A stretch of DNA of 64,000 bases, from positions 924,501 to 988,500 of the forward strand of contig NZ_RWJF01000001.1 in the NCBI RefSeq assembly GCF_003970925.1, given 5' to 3'. The position numbers and the translations under genes are program-made. The notes beneath the pieces are model-generated. The model saw nothing but the letters and a program-made list of their open reading frames with translations, searched no databases and was not told the DNA's origin. Positions within the stretch are counted from its first letter, which is position 1. The number at the start of each line of letters is the position of its first letter. Shown here piece after piece: positions 42,082 through 50,592 of this stretch. This DNA is from Sphingomonas ginkgonis (lineage in GTDB: Bacteria > Pseudomonadota > Alphaproteobacteria > Sphingomonadales > Sphingomonadaceae).

Positions 42082-42099
42082 GCTGTTAACGCTAACAGC
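42082..42099. promoter_or_regulatory. LacI-family operator 4 (sugar permease)
   Basis: GCTGTTAACGCTAACAGC, an 18-bp near-perfect palindrome with the core TGTTAACGCTAACA, ending 23 bp before the permease ATG and lying 40 bp after lacI ends. It differs from the other sites at one position in the left arm (AACGCT rather than AGCGCT). Confidence 0.75.
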
Positions 42100-42122
42100 A
42101 TAAAAGAACGAAAGGGAGAGAG

Positions 42123-43526
42123 ATGACGGAGGCAAGTCCCGAGCGGGCCAACATGGGCTTCATCGGTGCGATCGTGGCGGTGGCGACGATCGGCGGGTTC
42201 CTGTTCGGCTACGACAGCGGCGCGGTGAACGGCACCCAGAACGGGCTGAAGGCCGCGTTCGAGCTGAGCCCGGGCGGGCTTGGATTCACCGTCGGCTCGC
42301 TGCTCATCGGCTGCTTCATCGGCGCCTTCTTCGCCGGCACGCTGGCGGAGAGCATGGGGCGCCGCAACGTGATGCGGATCGCCTCGGTCCTCTTTCTCGG
42401 CGGCGCGCTGGTGCAGGGCTTCGCCTCCAGCCAGACCATCTTCGTCATCTCGCGAATGATCGGCGGCATGGCCGTCGGCGCCGCCAGCGTGCTCTCGCCC
42501 GCCTACATCTCCGAAGTCGCGCCCGCCAGCATCCGCGGCCGGATGACGACGGTCCAGCAGATCATGATCATCGCCGGCCTGACCGCCGCGGCGATCGTCA
42601 ACTATTTCTTCCAGCAGGCCGCGGGCAACGACTCCACCCATGTGCTCGCCTTCGGGCTGTCGGCATGGCGCTGGATGTTCCTCGCGCAGGCGATCCCGGC
42701 GGCGGTGTTTCTGGTCGCGCTCTTCTTCGTCCCGGAGAGCCCGCGCTATCTGGTCGCCCGCGGCCGGCTCGACGAGGCGTCCGGCGTGCTCGCGCGGCTG
42801 TTCGGCAACTCGGTGGCATCGGCCAAGCTCGACGAGATCCGCGCCAGCTTCTCGACCGACCACCGGCCGCGCCTGTCGGACGTGCTCGCGCCCGGAACCA
42901 TCTTCCGCCCGATCGTCTGGGCCGGCCTGATCATCGCCGTGTTCCAGCAGCTCGTCGGCATCAACGTCATCTTCTACTATGGCGCGACGCTGTGGCAGGC
43001 GGCCGGCTTCTCCGAATCCCAGGCGCTGCTGACGACCGTCATCAACAACAGCATCTCGCTCGCGGCCTGCTTCATCACCGTCGGGCTGGTCGACAAGGTC
43101 GGGCGCAAGCCGCTGCTGCTGATCGGCTCGGCCGGCATGGCGATCATGCTCTTCATCATGGTCTTCGCCTTCTCGACCGGCACGCTCGTCGGGACCACGC
43201 TGACCCTGCCGGGCCACATGGGCATGGTCGCGGTCACCGCGGCGCTGACCTACGCCGCGCTGTTCAACATCAGCTGGGGTCCGGTCATGTGGGTCATGCT
43301 CGGCGAGATGTTCCCCAACCAGATCCGCGGCTCCGCGCTGGCCGTCGCCGGCTTCGCGCAATGGTTCGCCAACTACCTCATCGCGCAGAGCTTCCCGGTG
43401 ATGGCGCAGTGGAGCCTCGCCGGCAGCTACACCTTCTACGCCGTCTCGGCGGTGATCAGCTTCTTCCTCGTGCAGAAGTTCATCCACGAGACCAAGGGCA
43501 AGGAACTGGAAGAGATGCACGGCTAG
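42123..43526 (+). CDS. MFS sugar porter (XylE-like monosaccharide:H+ symporter)
   Basis: A 467-residue permease with 12 predicted membrane segments and sugar-porter signatures: FLFGYDSGAVNG in helix 1, the loop AESMGRRNVMR, PESPRYLVARGR after helix 6, FQQLVGINVIFYYG in helix 7, VDKVGRKPLL and the terminal HETKGKELEEM. The family takes up xylose, glucose or arabinose with protons. Its position after the regulator and its own operator make xylose the best guess. GGGAGAG lies before the ATG. A hairpin terminator separates it from the convergent esterase gene. Confidence 0.9.
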   Translation: MTEASPERANMGFIGAIVAVATIGGFLFGYDSGAVNGTQNGLKAAFELSPGGLGFTVGSLLIGCFIGAFFAGTLAESMGRRNVMRIASVLFLGGALVQGFASSQTIFVISRMIGGMAVGAASVLSPAYISEVAPASIRGRMTTVQQIMIIAGLTAAAIVNYFFQQAAGNDSTHVLAFGLSAWRWMFLAQAIPAAVFLVALFFVPESPRYLVARGRLDEASGVLARLFGNSVASAKLDEIRASFSTDHRPRLSDVLAPGTIFRPIVWAGLIIAVFQQLVGINVIFYYGATLWQAAGFSESQALLTTVINNSISLAACFITVGLVDKVGRKPLLLIGSAGMAIMLFIMVFAFSTGTLVGTTLTLPGHMGMVAVTAALTYAALFNISWGPVMWVMLGEMFPNQIRGSALAVAGFAQWFANYLIAQSFPVMAQWSLAGSYTFYAVSAVISFFLVQKFIHETKGKELEEMHG

Positions 43527-43535
43527 TGCCGTGCT

Positions 43536-43568
43536 CCGGGGGGCGGCGGCGTATCGGGCGCCCCCCGG
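43536..43568. terminator. Hairpin terminator between convergent permease and esterase genes
   Basis: CCGGGGGGC pairs with GCCCCCCGG across a 15-base GC-rich loop; a T-rich stretch (TCGTTCCTTC) follows on the plus strand. It sits 10 bp after the permease stop and 10 bp before the esterase's end, so it may serve both strands, but the minus-strand T-tract is weak. Confidence 0.7.
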
Positions 43569-43577
43569 TCGTTCCTT

Positions 43578-45494
43578 CTAGCGGACCGGCAGCTCGAAGC
43601 TGCTGACCGGCAGCGTGCTGTCGTCGTGGAGATTGACCACCGGCGCATCGGCCCAGGCGAAGCGGACCCGCGTCGCCGGCTGGCCGTCGCCCAGCACCCG
43701 GACGGTGGCGCCCTCGACTCGCGCCGCGGCGAAGCGGCAGCTCGCCTGGCTGTCGCCGCACAGCTCGAACCCGACCGGCGGTCCGCTCCAGCCGTGCAGC
43801 GCGCCGCTGACCCCGGTGAAGCTCACCACCACATCATTGCCCGAGCGCTGCGCCGCGCCGGCCTGCGGCCCCGAGGCGGGCGCGGTCGCGCCATAGGCGA
43901 GCGTCCGCGCGGCGCGGGCGAGCCGATGGCCGACCTCCTGCTTCTGCGGCGGGTGAAGCTCGAGCCGGTCGCCGATGTCGATCGCAGGGACCAGCGCCGC
44001 GTGCGGGTCGCCGGTGCCGAACCGCCGCTGCGCATCGCGGACCATCGCCCAGCCGCTCGCCACCGGCGCGACCGGTGGTGGGCCCCAGCCGGGCAGGCCG
44101 ACGACGAGGAAGGGCAGGGCCGGGTCGCCGAACTGCCGCCGCCAGCCGCTCGCCAGCGCGGTCAGCCGGTCGCCATAGCCTTCGGCCATGCCGGCGTCGG
44201 TCTCGCCCTGGTACCAGGCGATTCCGCGGAGCGGCTCGGCACCCATCGGCGCGATCATCCCGTCGTAGATGAGCGACAGGCCTGCGGCCGTGTCCCACGG
44301 CGGGCGCGGCGGCGTGCCGACGTCCGACGGCGCGACCGAGTAGCGCAGGCTGGGCGCGAGCGGGACGGTGCTGCCGTCGGCGAAGTGCAGCCCCAGCTTC
44401 GTTTCCGGCCCGGCGAACCCGCCGTAGCCGGACGAGTCGAGCAGGTTGACGACGACCGTGTTGCGGCCGGCGTGGAGGGTTCCGGCGGGTAGCCGGTAGC
44501 TGCGCTCATAGTCCCAGCCGAAGCTGTTGCCGACGGGCACGCCGTTGACCCAGCTCTGGTCGATCTCGTCGATGACCCCGAGGGAGAGGGTGGCCGCCTG
44601 GCTCGCCTGCGCCGCCGTGACCTCGACGTCGCTGCGCGCCCAGACGATCCCGTCGAAATTGGCGAAGAAGGGGTCGCCCCACTTCTCCCAGTAGCCGACC
44701 TTCATCGGCTTCCAGGCGAGCGTGTCCGGCTGTGCCCAGGGCTGGCTCGGCTGCCTGGCGTTCCACCAGCGCTCCCAGGTCGTGCCGAACTGCCGGTTGG
44801 CCGCCGCGGGATCGCGCCGGTAGAGGTCGAGCAGCTGGGCATCTTCCCGGCTGGCGCGCCGGGCACCCTCGGGATCGAGCCAGGACCGGATCGCGGTCCC
44901 GCCCCAGGTCGCGTCGATCAGGCCCATCGGGACCTTCTCGCTCTTCCGCAGGTCGCGGCCCATGAAGTAGCAGGCGGCGGAGAAGGACGGCACGCTATCG
45001 CGGTTCGCCGCGCGCCACTGCGGCACGTCGGCGAAGGCGGACGCGGGATCGAGGCTGGTCTTCTTGGCGACGTGGAGCAGCCGCAGTTGCGGGTCGTCCG
45101 CATTGGCGAGTTCGGTGTCGAGGTTGAGCGCGCGGCTGACCGGCAGCTCCATGTTGGACTGGCCCGAGCAGAGCCAGACGTCGCCGACCAGCAGATCGCT
45201 GCTGGTCGCGCTCGCGCCGCCGCGCCCCGTCGCCGTGAGCGTATAGGGTCCGCCCGCCGGCATGGCCGGAAGCGCCAGCCGCCAGCGCCCGTCGCGCCCG
45301 GCCGCGACGCTTCGGGTCACGCCCGCGAACGCCACCTGCAGCCGCTCGCCCGCCGTCGCGGTGCCGCGCAGCAGGATCGGCTTGCCGCGCTGGATGACGG
45401 CATGATCGCCGAGCATGGGGTCGATCGCGGGGGCGGCGAGCGCGGAGGTGGAGGCGAGGAGGGCGGCGAGGATCAGAGCTGGACGAGCGAGCAT
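43578..45494 (-). CDS. SGNH carbohydrate acetylesterase, sialate-O-acetylesterase-like (CE20-like)
   Basis: A 638-residue secreted esterase (signal MLARPALILAALLASTSALA). The SGNH nucleophile is Ser113 in CSGQSNMELPV; further blocks are WGGTAIRSW, AWYQGETDAG and the Asp/His segment IDIGDRLELHPPQK. The SGNH domain is interrupted by a jelly-roll-like insertion (WVNGVPVGNSFGWDYERSYRL cited as WVNGVPVG and YERSYRLPAG). This layout is that of CE20 esterases of xyloglucan loci in Xanthomonas. So it likely deacetylates xylo- or xyloglucan oligosaccharides rather than sialic acid. It is the last gene of the xylX-B-C operon and overlaps xylC by 22 bp. Confidence 0.82.
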   Translation of the reverse strand: MLARPALILAALLASTSALAAPAIDPMLGDHAVIQRGKPILLRGTATAGERLQVAFAGVTRSVAAGRDGRWRLALPAMPAGGPYTLTATGRGGASATSSDLLVGDVWLCSGQSNMELPVSRALNLDTELANADDPQLRLLHVAKKTSLDPASAFADVPQWRAANRDSVPSFSAACYFMGRDLRKSEKVPMGLIDATWGGTAIRSWLDPEGARRASREDAQLLDLYRRDPAAANRQFGTTWERWWNARQPSQPWAQPDTLAWKPMKVGYWEKWGDPFFANFDGIVWARSDVEVTAAQASQAATLSLGVIDEIDQSWVNGVPVGNSFGWDYERSYRLPAGTLHAGRNTVVVNLLDSSGYGGFAGPETKLGLHFADGSTVPLAPSLRYSVAPSDVGTPPRPPWDTAAGLSLIYDGMIAPMGAEPLRGIAWYQGETDAGMAEGYGDRLTALASGWRRQFGDPALPFLVVGLPGWGPPPVAPVASGWAMVRDAQRRFGTGDPHAALVPAIDIGDRLELHPPQKQEVGHRLARAARTLAYGATAPASGPQAGAAQRSGNDVVVSFTGVSGALHGWSGPPVGFELCGDSQASCRFAAARVEGATVRVLGDGQPATRVRFAWADAPVVNLHDDSTLPVSSFELPVR

Positions 45495-46351
45495 GGCACC
45501 CCCGGGACGTTGACTCGGAACTGGAAGAGGTCGCCCGCCTGCGGCTGCTCGGCGAGCTGCTCCTCGCTCAGGAACTGGCGCGCGGTGGTCGCGAACACGG
45601 TGCGCAGGTCATTCCCGCCGAACGCCAGCTTGGTGACGTTGGCGACCGGAAAGCGGACGCGCTGCACCATCTCGCCGGCAGGCGAATAGCGCCGGGCCTC
45701 CCACCCGCCGTAAAGTCCGATCCACAGATGGTCCTCGGAATCGATCGTCGGGCCGTCGGGATAGCCGTCGGCCGGGTCGATCCGAACGAACGGGCGCGGC
45801 TCCCCGAGGCTGCCGTCGGGGCGGAGCTCGGCGACGTCGATCGTCCCGCCGAGCGTGTCGACATGGTAGAGGCGGCGGCCGTCGGCCGAGACCGCCGGGC
45901 CGTTGGTGATGCACACCGGCGGCAGGCCGGCGGGACGGACGGCGCTTTCGTCGAGGCAGTAGAAGGCGCCGCTGGGCTCGCGCTCGCCATTGTCCATGCT
46001 GCCGAACCACAGCCGCCCGGCCGGGTCGACGCAGGCGTCGTTGAGCCGGTTGCCGGGCAGGTGGGTTTCGACCGGCGCGAGCGGGGCGAAGGCGCCGGTC
46101 CGCTCGTCGAAGCGGTGCAGCCCGCTCTGCAGCCCGGCGACGAACCCGCCGCCGCGGGCCGGGAGCAGGAAGCCGATCGGCTCGGGCGCGGCCCAGCTGC
46201 GCCGCTCGCCGGTGTCGGGCGAATAGAAGTGGACCTGCTGCTTCTTGATGTCGACGAAGCCCAGCGTCCGCTCGTCCCCGAGCCAGACCGGGCCCTCGCC
46301 GAGCTCGGCACCGAGCGGCCAGACGCTGACCGGCTCGGCGCTCAACGCCAC
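45473..46351 (-). CDS. xylC: SMP-30/gluconolactonase family, xylonolactonase-like
   Basis: A 292-residue six-bladed propeller of the SMP-30 family. Metal-binding segments are ELGEGPVW (Glu), LPGNRLNDACVD (Asn, Asp) and DGYPDGPTID (Asp). Family members hydrolyse aldonolactones. Together with the adjacent dehydrogenase and the FAH-family dehydratase gene, the gene order X-B-C matches part of the Caulobacter xylose (Weimberg) operon, so D-xylono-1,4-lactone is the likely substrate; L-arabinolactone is the alternative. The start is a GTG at 46351, overlapping xylB by 10 bp. Confidence 0.8.
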   Translation of the reverse strand: MALSAEPVSVWPLGAELGEGPVWLGDERTLGFVDIKKQQVHFYSPDTGERRSWAAPEPIGFLLPARGGGFVAGLQSGLHRFDERTGAFAPLAPVETHLPGNRLNDACVDPAGRLWFGSMDNGEREPSGAFYCLDESAVRPAGLPPVCITNGPAVSADGRRLYHVDTLGGTIDVAELRPDGSLGEPRPFVRIDPADGYPDGPTIDSEDHLWIGLYGGWEARRYSPAGEMVQRVRFPVANVTKLAFGGNDLRTVFATTARQFLSEEQLAEQPQAGDLFQFRVNVPGVPCSLVQL

Positions 46352-47148
46352 CCGGCGTCGACCCAGTAGTTGTGACCGGTTACAAGCCGCGCGTCGTCGG
46401 AGGCGAGAAAGAGGATCATCGCCGCCACGTCCTCAGGCTGGAGGCGTCCCTTGAGCGCTTGCGCGGCGACGATCTCCGCTTCGCCCTCGGGCGAATACCA
46501 CCGCTGCTGGCGCGGGGTCTGGACGTTGCCGGGGATGACGCAGGTGACCCGGATCCCGTCGGGTCCGAGCTCGCGCGCGAGGCTGCGGGTCAACCCTTCG
46601 ATCGCTGCCTTGCTGGTCTGGTAGAGAGTCAGGTCGTGCAGCCCGAGGTGCCAGCTGATCGAGCCCAGGTTGATGATCGCGCCGCCACCCTTCTTCGCCA
46701 TCAGCGGGGCGACCGCCTGCGCGGCGAAGAAATGATGCTTGAGGTTGGTGTTGAGCCGGTCGTCCCAGTAGGCCTCGTCGACCTGCTCGACCGAGTGACG
46801 GTCGTCGTTGGCGGCATTGTTGACGAGCACGTCGATCGCGCCGTCCTCGAGCAGCGCGGCGATCTCGCGCTTGAGCTGGCCGATGTCCTTGAGGTCGACC
46901 CGCTTGAAGCTCGCCCGGCCCTCGAGCCGCTCGCACAGCGCCTGCGATTCCGCCTCGGCGACGTCGAAGAAGATGACGTCGGCGGACTGGCGGGCGAAGG
47001 CCTCGACGATTCCCGCGCCGATGCCGGACCCGCCGCCGGTGACCAGCACGCGCTTGCCCGCGAGGCTCGGATAGATGGCGCGGCGGTCGGCGGCGCCGGG
47101 CTGTTGCCGTTGCGGGGAGGGGGCCAGCAGTCCGGTTTGGTTGTTCAC
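46342..47148 (-). CDS. xylB: SDR-family NAD-dependent xylose dehydrogenase-like
   Basis: A 268-residue short-chain dehydrogenase with the cofactor motif TGGGSGIG (37-44), an Asp after the second strand (FFDV) favouring NAD, and the catalytic Ser163, Tyr176 and Lys180 (YQTSK). The sequence resembles Caulobacter-type D-xylose 1-dehydrogenases, which oxidize xylose to xylonolactone. The ~27-residue leader is rich in Gln/Pro. The GTG start directly follows the xylX TGA. L-arabinose or another aldose cannot be excluded from sequence alone. Confidence 0.8.
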   Translation of the reverse strand: MNNQTGLLAPSPQRQQPGAADRRAIYPSLAGKRVLVTGGGSGIGAGIVEAFARQSADVIFFDVAEAESQALCERLEGRASFKRVDLKDIGQLKREIAALLEDGAIDVLVNNAANDDRHSVEQVDEAYWDDRLNTNLKHHFFAAQAVAPLMAKKGGGAIINLGSISWHLGLHDLTLYQTSKAAIEGLTRSLARELGPDGIRVTCVIPGNVQTPRQQRWYSPEGEAEIVAAQALKGRLQPEDVAAMILFLASDDARLVTGHNYWVDAGWR

Positions 47149-48279
47149 TCAATAGGCTCCGTTCAGCAGGCCGCGACCTGCCAGATTGTGCATCAGTTCG
47201 CGAATGCCGAAGCGCCAGGCGGGCGCATCGCGCGAGGTGGTGACCCGGTTGACCAGCGCGCCCAGCGACGGGGTCGAGATGCGCACCGTGTCGCCGCTGC
47301 GATGGGTGAAGCCGCGGCCGGGCTCGTCGCGGTCCTGCGTCGGCGCGAACAAGGTGCCGAGGAAGAGCACGAAGCCGTCTGGGAAATGATGCTCGGACTG
47401 CGCCTGGCGGAGCAGCTCCTCGGGGTCGCGGCTGATCTCGGCCATCGAGCTCTCGCCCTCGAGCCGGAAATTGTCCGTTCCCTCGACCACCAGTTCGACC
47501 TGTGCCTGCCGCACCTGGTCCATCGTGAAGCCGTCGTCGAACAGGCGGATGAACGGGCCGATCGCACAGGACGCGTTATTGTCCTTTGCTTTGCTCAGGA
47601 GCAGCGCGCTGCGCCCCTCGAAGTCGCGCAGGTTGACGTCGTTGCCGAGCGTCGCGCCCTTCGCCCGCCCATGGCTGTCGGCGACCAGCACCACCTCGGG
47701 CTCGGGGTTGTTCCAGCTGCTGTCGGAGCGAACGCCGATCTCGGCGCCCCAGCCGACGGTGGACAGCACCGCCGCCTTGGTGAAGATTTCCGCGTCCGGC
47801 CCGATCGCCACCTCGAGATACTGGGACCACATCCCGTCCTCGATCAGCGCCGACTTGAGCCGCGCGGCGTCCTCGGACCCGGGCACCACCGAGCGGATCG
47901 CGCCGCCGATCCGCTGCTCGAGCCGTTCGCGGATGGCGGCCGCCTGGGTCGAATCCCCGCGCGCCCGCTCCTCGATCACCCGCTCGACCGCCGACACCGC
48001 GAAGGTCACGCCGGCGGCCTTGACGACCTGGAGGTCGATCGGCGCGAGCAGCCGCTCGGGCGCGGCGAGCAGCTCGTCGAGCGGCATCAGCTTGCGTCCC
48101 TCGAGGCTTCCCGGCGCGTCCGTCTCCAGCCAGTGCGATACGGTCGGCGCAACCGAAGTCATGTCGAACACCGAGCCGTCGCGGATCAGGATCGGAGTCG
48201 GTCCGTCGGTGAGCGCCAGCCGCCCGGCGAGCAGTGCCCGGTCGGCGTCGGTCGGCAACATGGTCGTGGAGAAATGCAT
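47149..48279 (-). CDS. xylX: FAH-family 2-keto-3-deoxy-D-xylonate dehydratase-like
   Basis: A 376-residue protein with a C-terminal fumarylacetoacetase-like domain (NNPEPEVVLVADS, SKAKDNNASCAIGPF, LFLGTLFAPT, GDTVRISTPSLG). In the Weimberg pathway XylX dehydrates 2-keto-3-deoxy-xylonate to 2-oxoglutarate semialdehyde. I chose the ATG at 48279 (MHFSTTMLP): the first in-frame ATG (48327) lies inside the operator palindrome. It is the first gene of xylX-xylB-xylC-esterase and is divergent from a GH3. The pathway enzymes XylD (dehydratase) and XylA (semialdehyde dehydrogenase) are not in this window. Confidence 0.8.
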   Translation of the reverse strand: MHFSTTMLPTDADRALLAGRLALTDGPTPILIRDGSVFDMTSVAPTVSHWLETDAPGSLEGRKLMPLDELLAAPERLLAPIDLQVVKAAGVTFAVSAVERVIEERARGDSTQAAAIRERLEQRIGGAIRSVVPGSEDAARLKSALIEDGMWSQYLEVAIGPDAEIFTKAAVLSTVGWGAEIGVRSDSSWNNPEPEVVLVADSHGRAKGATLGNDVNLRDFEGRSALLLSKAKDNNASCAIGPFIRLFDDGFTMDQVRQAQVELVVEGTDNFRLEGESSMAEISRDPEELLRQAQSEHHFPDGFVLFLGTLFAPTQDRDEPGRGFTHRSGDTVRISTPSLGALVNRVTTSRDAPAWRFGIRELMHNLAGRGLLNGAY

Positions 48280-48311
48280 CGGTCCCCGGCGCAACAGGTT
48301 CACAGCGGCGT

Positions 48312-48327
48312 TTGGTAGCGCTACCAA
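48312..48327. promoter_or_regulatory. LacI-family operator 5 (xylX / GH3 divergent promoter)
   Basis: TTGGTAGCGCTACCAA is a perfect 16-bp palindrome, 33 bp upstream of the xylX start and 70 bp upstream of the GH3 start, so it can control both directions. Confidence 0.82.
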
Positions 48328-48396
48328 TCGTTCCCACTGGCGCCGAGGTCAAGTCTGACTTGGAAATAAGCGGCGAGCCGATGGGAGGAATGCGTG

Positions 48397-50592
48397 ATGC
48401 TGTTTGGTCGACTTCTCGGGACTATGTCCGCCGCGGTGCTGGCGCTTGCCGCCGGCCAGGCCGGCGCGGCGCCGCGTGCTGCCGCCGGTCCCGACCAGCG
48501 CGCCGCCGCGCTGGTCGGGCGGATGAGCGAGGACGAGAAGCTGCAGCTGGTGTTCGGCTATTTCGCGACCGACTTCGCGCCGAAGAACTATGTGGCGAAG
48601 CCGGGCGGCCGCGACGGCTCGGCCGGCTACGTGCCCGGCATCGCCCGCCTCGGCGTTCCGGCGCAATGGCAGACCGACGCCGGGGTCGGGGTCGCGACGC
48701 AGGGCGCCGCCAAGCAGAAGCGCGAACGGACCGCGCTTCCATCGGGCCTCGCCACCGCCGCCTCGTGGAACCCCGACGTCGGCTACGCCGGCGGCCGGAT
48801 GATCGGCGCGGAGGCCTTCTCGTCGGGCTTCAACACGATGCTCGCGGGCGGTGCCAACCTGCTGCGCGACCCGCGCAACGGGCGCAATTTCGAATATGGC
48901 GGCGAGGATCCGCTGCTCGCCGGAACGATGGTCGGCGCGCAGATCGCGGGCATCCAGTCCAACCACGTCATCAGCACGCTCAAACATTATGCGATGAACG
49001 ACCTGGAGACCGGGCGCGACTATCATGACGCGGTGATCGCGCAGGACGCGGCGCGCATCTCCGACCTGCTCGCCTTCCAGTTCGCCGCCGAGCGCGGCAA
49101 CCCGGGCTCGGTCATGTGCAGCTACAACCAGGTCAACGGCGCGCACAGCTGCGAGAACCGCTGGCTGCTCACCGACATGCTGCGCGGCCAGTTCGGCTGG
49201 CCCGGGTTCGTCATGTCCGACTGGGGCGCGACCCACAGCACCGAGGCCGCGGCCAACGCCGGGCTCGACCAGGACAGCGGCTTCCCGTTCGACAAGGAGC
49301 CCTATTTCGGCGCGCCGCTCAAGGCCGCGGTGGACTCGGGCCGAGTGCCGCGCGCGCGCCTCGACGAGATGGCGCGCCGCGTGGTCCGTTCGATGATCGC
49401 GGTCGGGCTGCTCGACCATCCGGTGGCAGTCGGGCCGATCGACTATGCCGCGCATGCGCTGGTCACGCGCACGGACGCGGAGGAAGGCTCGGTCCTGCTC
49501 AAGAACGAGGGCAATCTGCTCCCGCTCGGGCCCGCGGTTCGGCGCATCGTGCTGATCGGCAGCCACGCCGACCGCGGCGTACTGTCGGGCGGCGGCTCGT
49601 CGCAGGTCTATCCGGTCGGCGGCAATGCAGTGCCGGGGCTGGAACCGACCGGCTGGCCCGGTCCGGTGGTCTATTTCCCCTCCTCGCCGCTGGCCGAGCT
49701 GCAGCGGCTCGCCCCCAATGCGCAGATCCGCTTCGTCGACGGCAGCGACCCGGCGGCGGCGGCCGCGGCGGCGCGCTCGGCCGACGTCGCCATCGTCTTC
49801 CTCAACCAGTGGACCAGCGAGTCGATCGACACGCCGATCGCCCTGCCCGGCAACCAGGATGCGCTGGTCGAGGCGGTGGCCGGGGCGCAGCCGCGCACCG
49901 TCGCGGTGCTGGAGACCGGCGGCCCGGTGCTGATGCCGTGGGCGGCGCGGGTCCCGGCGATCCTCGAGACCTGGTATCCCGGCAGCGCCGGCGGGGCGGC
50001 GATCGCCCGCCTGCTGACCGGCGCCGCCAATCCCTCGGGCAAGCTCCCGGCGACCTTCCCGATGAGCGAGGCGCAGCTGCCGCGGCCGGTGCGGCCGGGC
50101 ACCGGGCTGAAGGACGGCGAGATGTTCTCGATCCGCTACGACGAGGGCGCGACGGTCGGCTACAAATGGTTCGACGCGCGCAACCTGCAGCCGCTGTTCC
50201 CCTTCGGCCACGGGCTCAGCTACACCAGCTTCGCCTACACCGGGCTGACCGCGCGGCCCGCCGGCGGCGCGATCGAGGCGAGCGTCACCGTCCGCAATAC
50301 TGGCCGCCGCGCCGGCAAGGAAGTCGTCCAGCTCTACGTCTCGCCGCAGCGCGGCGGGTGGGAAGCGCCGCGGCGGCTGGCTGCGTTCGAGAAGGTCAGC
50401 CTCGCTCCCGGGCAGAGCAGGCGGGTGACGCTGCGGGTCGATCCGCGGCTGCTCGCGACCTACGCCGGCGGCCAATGGAGCATCGCGCCCGGCGCCTATG
50501 ACGTGCTCGCCGCTTCCTCCTCGCGCGACTTCCGCAGCCGCGCCTCGGTGACTCTCGCCGCCGCGACCCTGCCGGGGAACTGGCGGCCCTAG
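48397..50592 (+). CDS. Glycoside hydrolase family 3 beta-glucosidase-like
   Basis: A 731-residue secreted GH3 enzyme (signal LLGTMSAAVLALAAGQAGAA). The barrel has KHYAMNDLETGR and nucleophile Asp275 in FVMSDWGATHS; the second domain and a fibronectin-III-like end (YASVTVRNTGRRAGKEVV cited as VTVRNTGRRAG) follow. The MSDWGA form and the QTDAGVGVATQG segment fit bacterial beta-glucosidases more than xylosidases. The ATG at 48397 is 8 bp after GGGAGGA; a GTG one codon earlier is possible. It overlaps the convergent oxidoreductase by 4 bp. Confidence 0.88.
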   Translation: MLFGRLLGTMSAAVLALAAGQAGAAPRAAAGPDQRAAALVGRMSEDEKLQLVFGYFATDFAPKNYVAKPGGRDGSAGYVPGIARLGVPAQWQTDAGVGVATQGAAKQKRERTALPSGLATAASWNPDVGYAGGRMIGAEAFSSGFNTMLAGGANLLRDPRNGRNFEYGGEDPLLAGTMVGAQIAGIQSNHVISTLKHYAMNDLETGRDYHDAVIAQDAARISDLLAFQFAAERGNPGSVMCSYNQVNGAHSCENRWLLTDMLRGQFGWPGFVMSDWGATHSTEAAANAGLDQDSGFPFDKEPYFGAPLKAAVDSGRVPRARLDEMARRVVRSMIAVGLLDHPVAVGPIDYAAHALVTRTDAEEGSVLLKNEGNLLPLGPAVRRIVLIGSHADRGVLSGGGSSQVYPVGGNAVPGLEPTGWPGPVVYFPSSPLAELQRLAPNAQIRFVDGSDPAAAAAAARSADVAIVFLNQWTSESIDTPIALPGNQDALVEAVAGAQPRTVAVLETGGPVLMPWAARVPAILETWYPGSAGGAAIARLLTGAANPSGKLPATFPMSEAQLPRPVRPGTGLKDGEMFSIRYDEGATVGYKWFDARNLQPLFPFGHGLSYTSFAYTGLTARPAGGAIEASVTVRNTGRRAGKEVVQLYVSPQRGGWEAPRRLAAFEKVSLAPGQSRRVTLRVDPRLLATYAGGQWSIAPGAYDVLAASSSRDFRSRASVTLAAATLPGNWRP

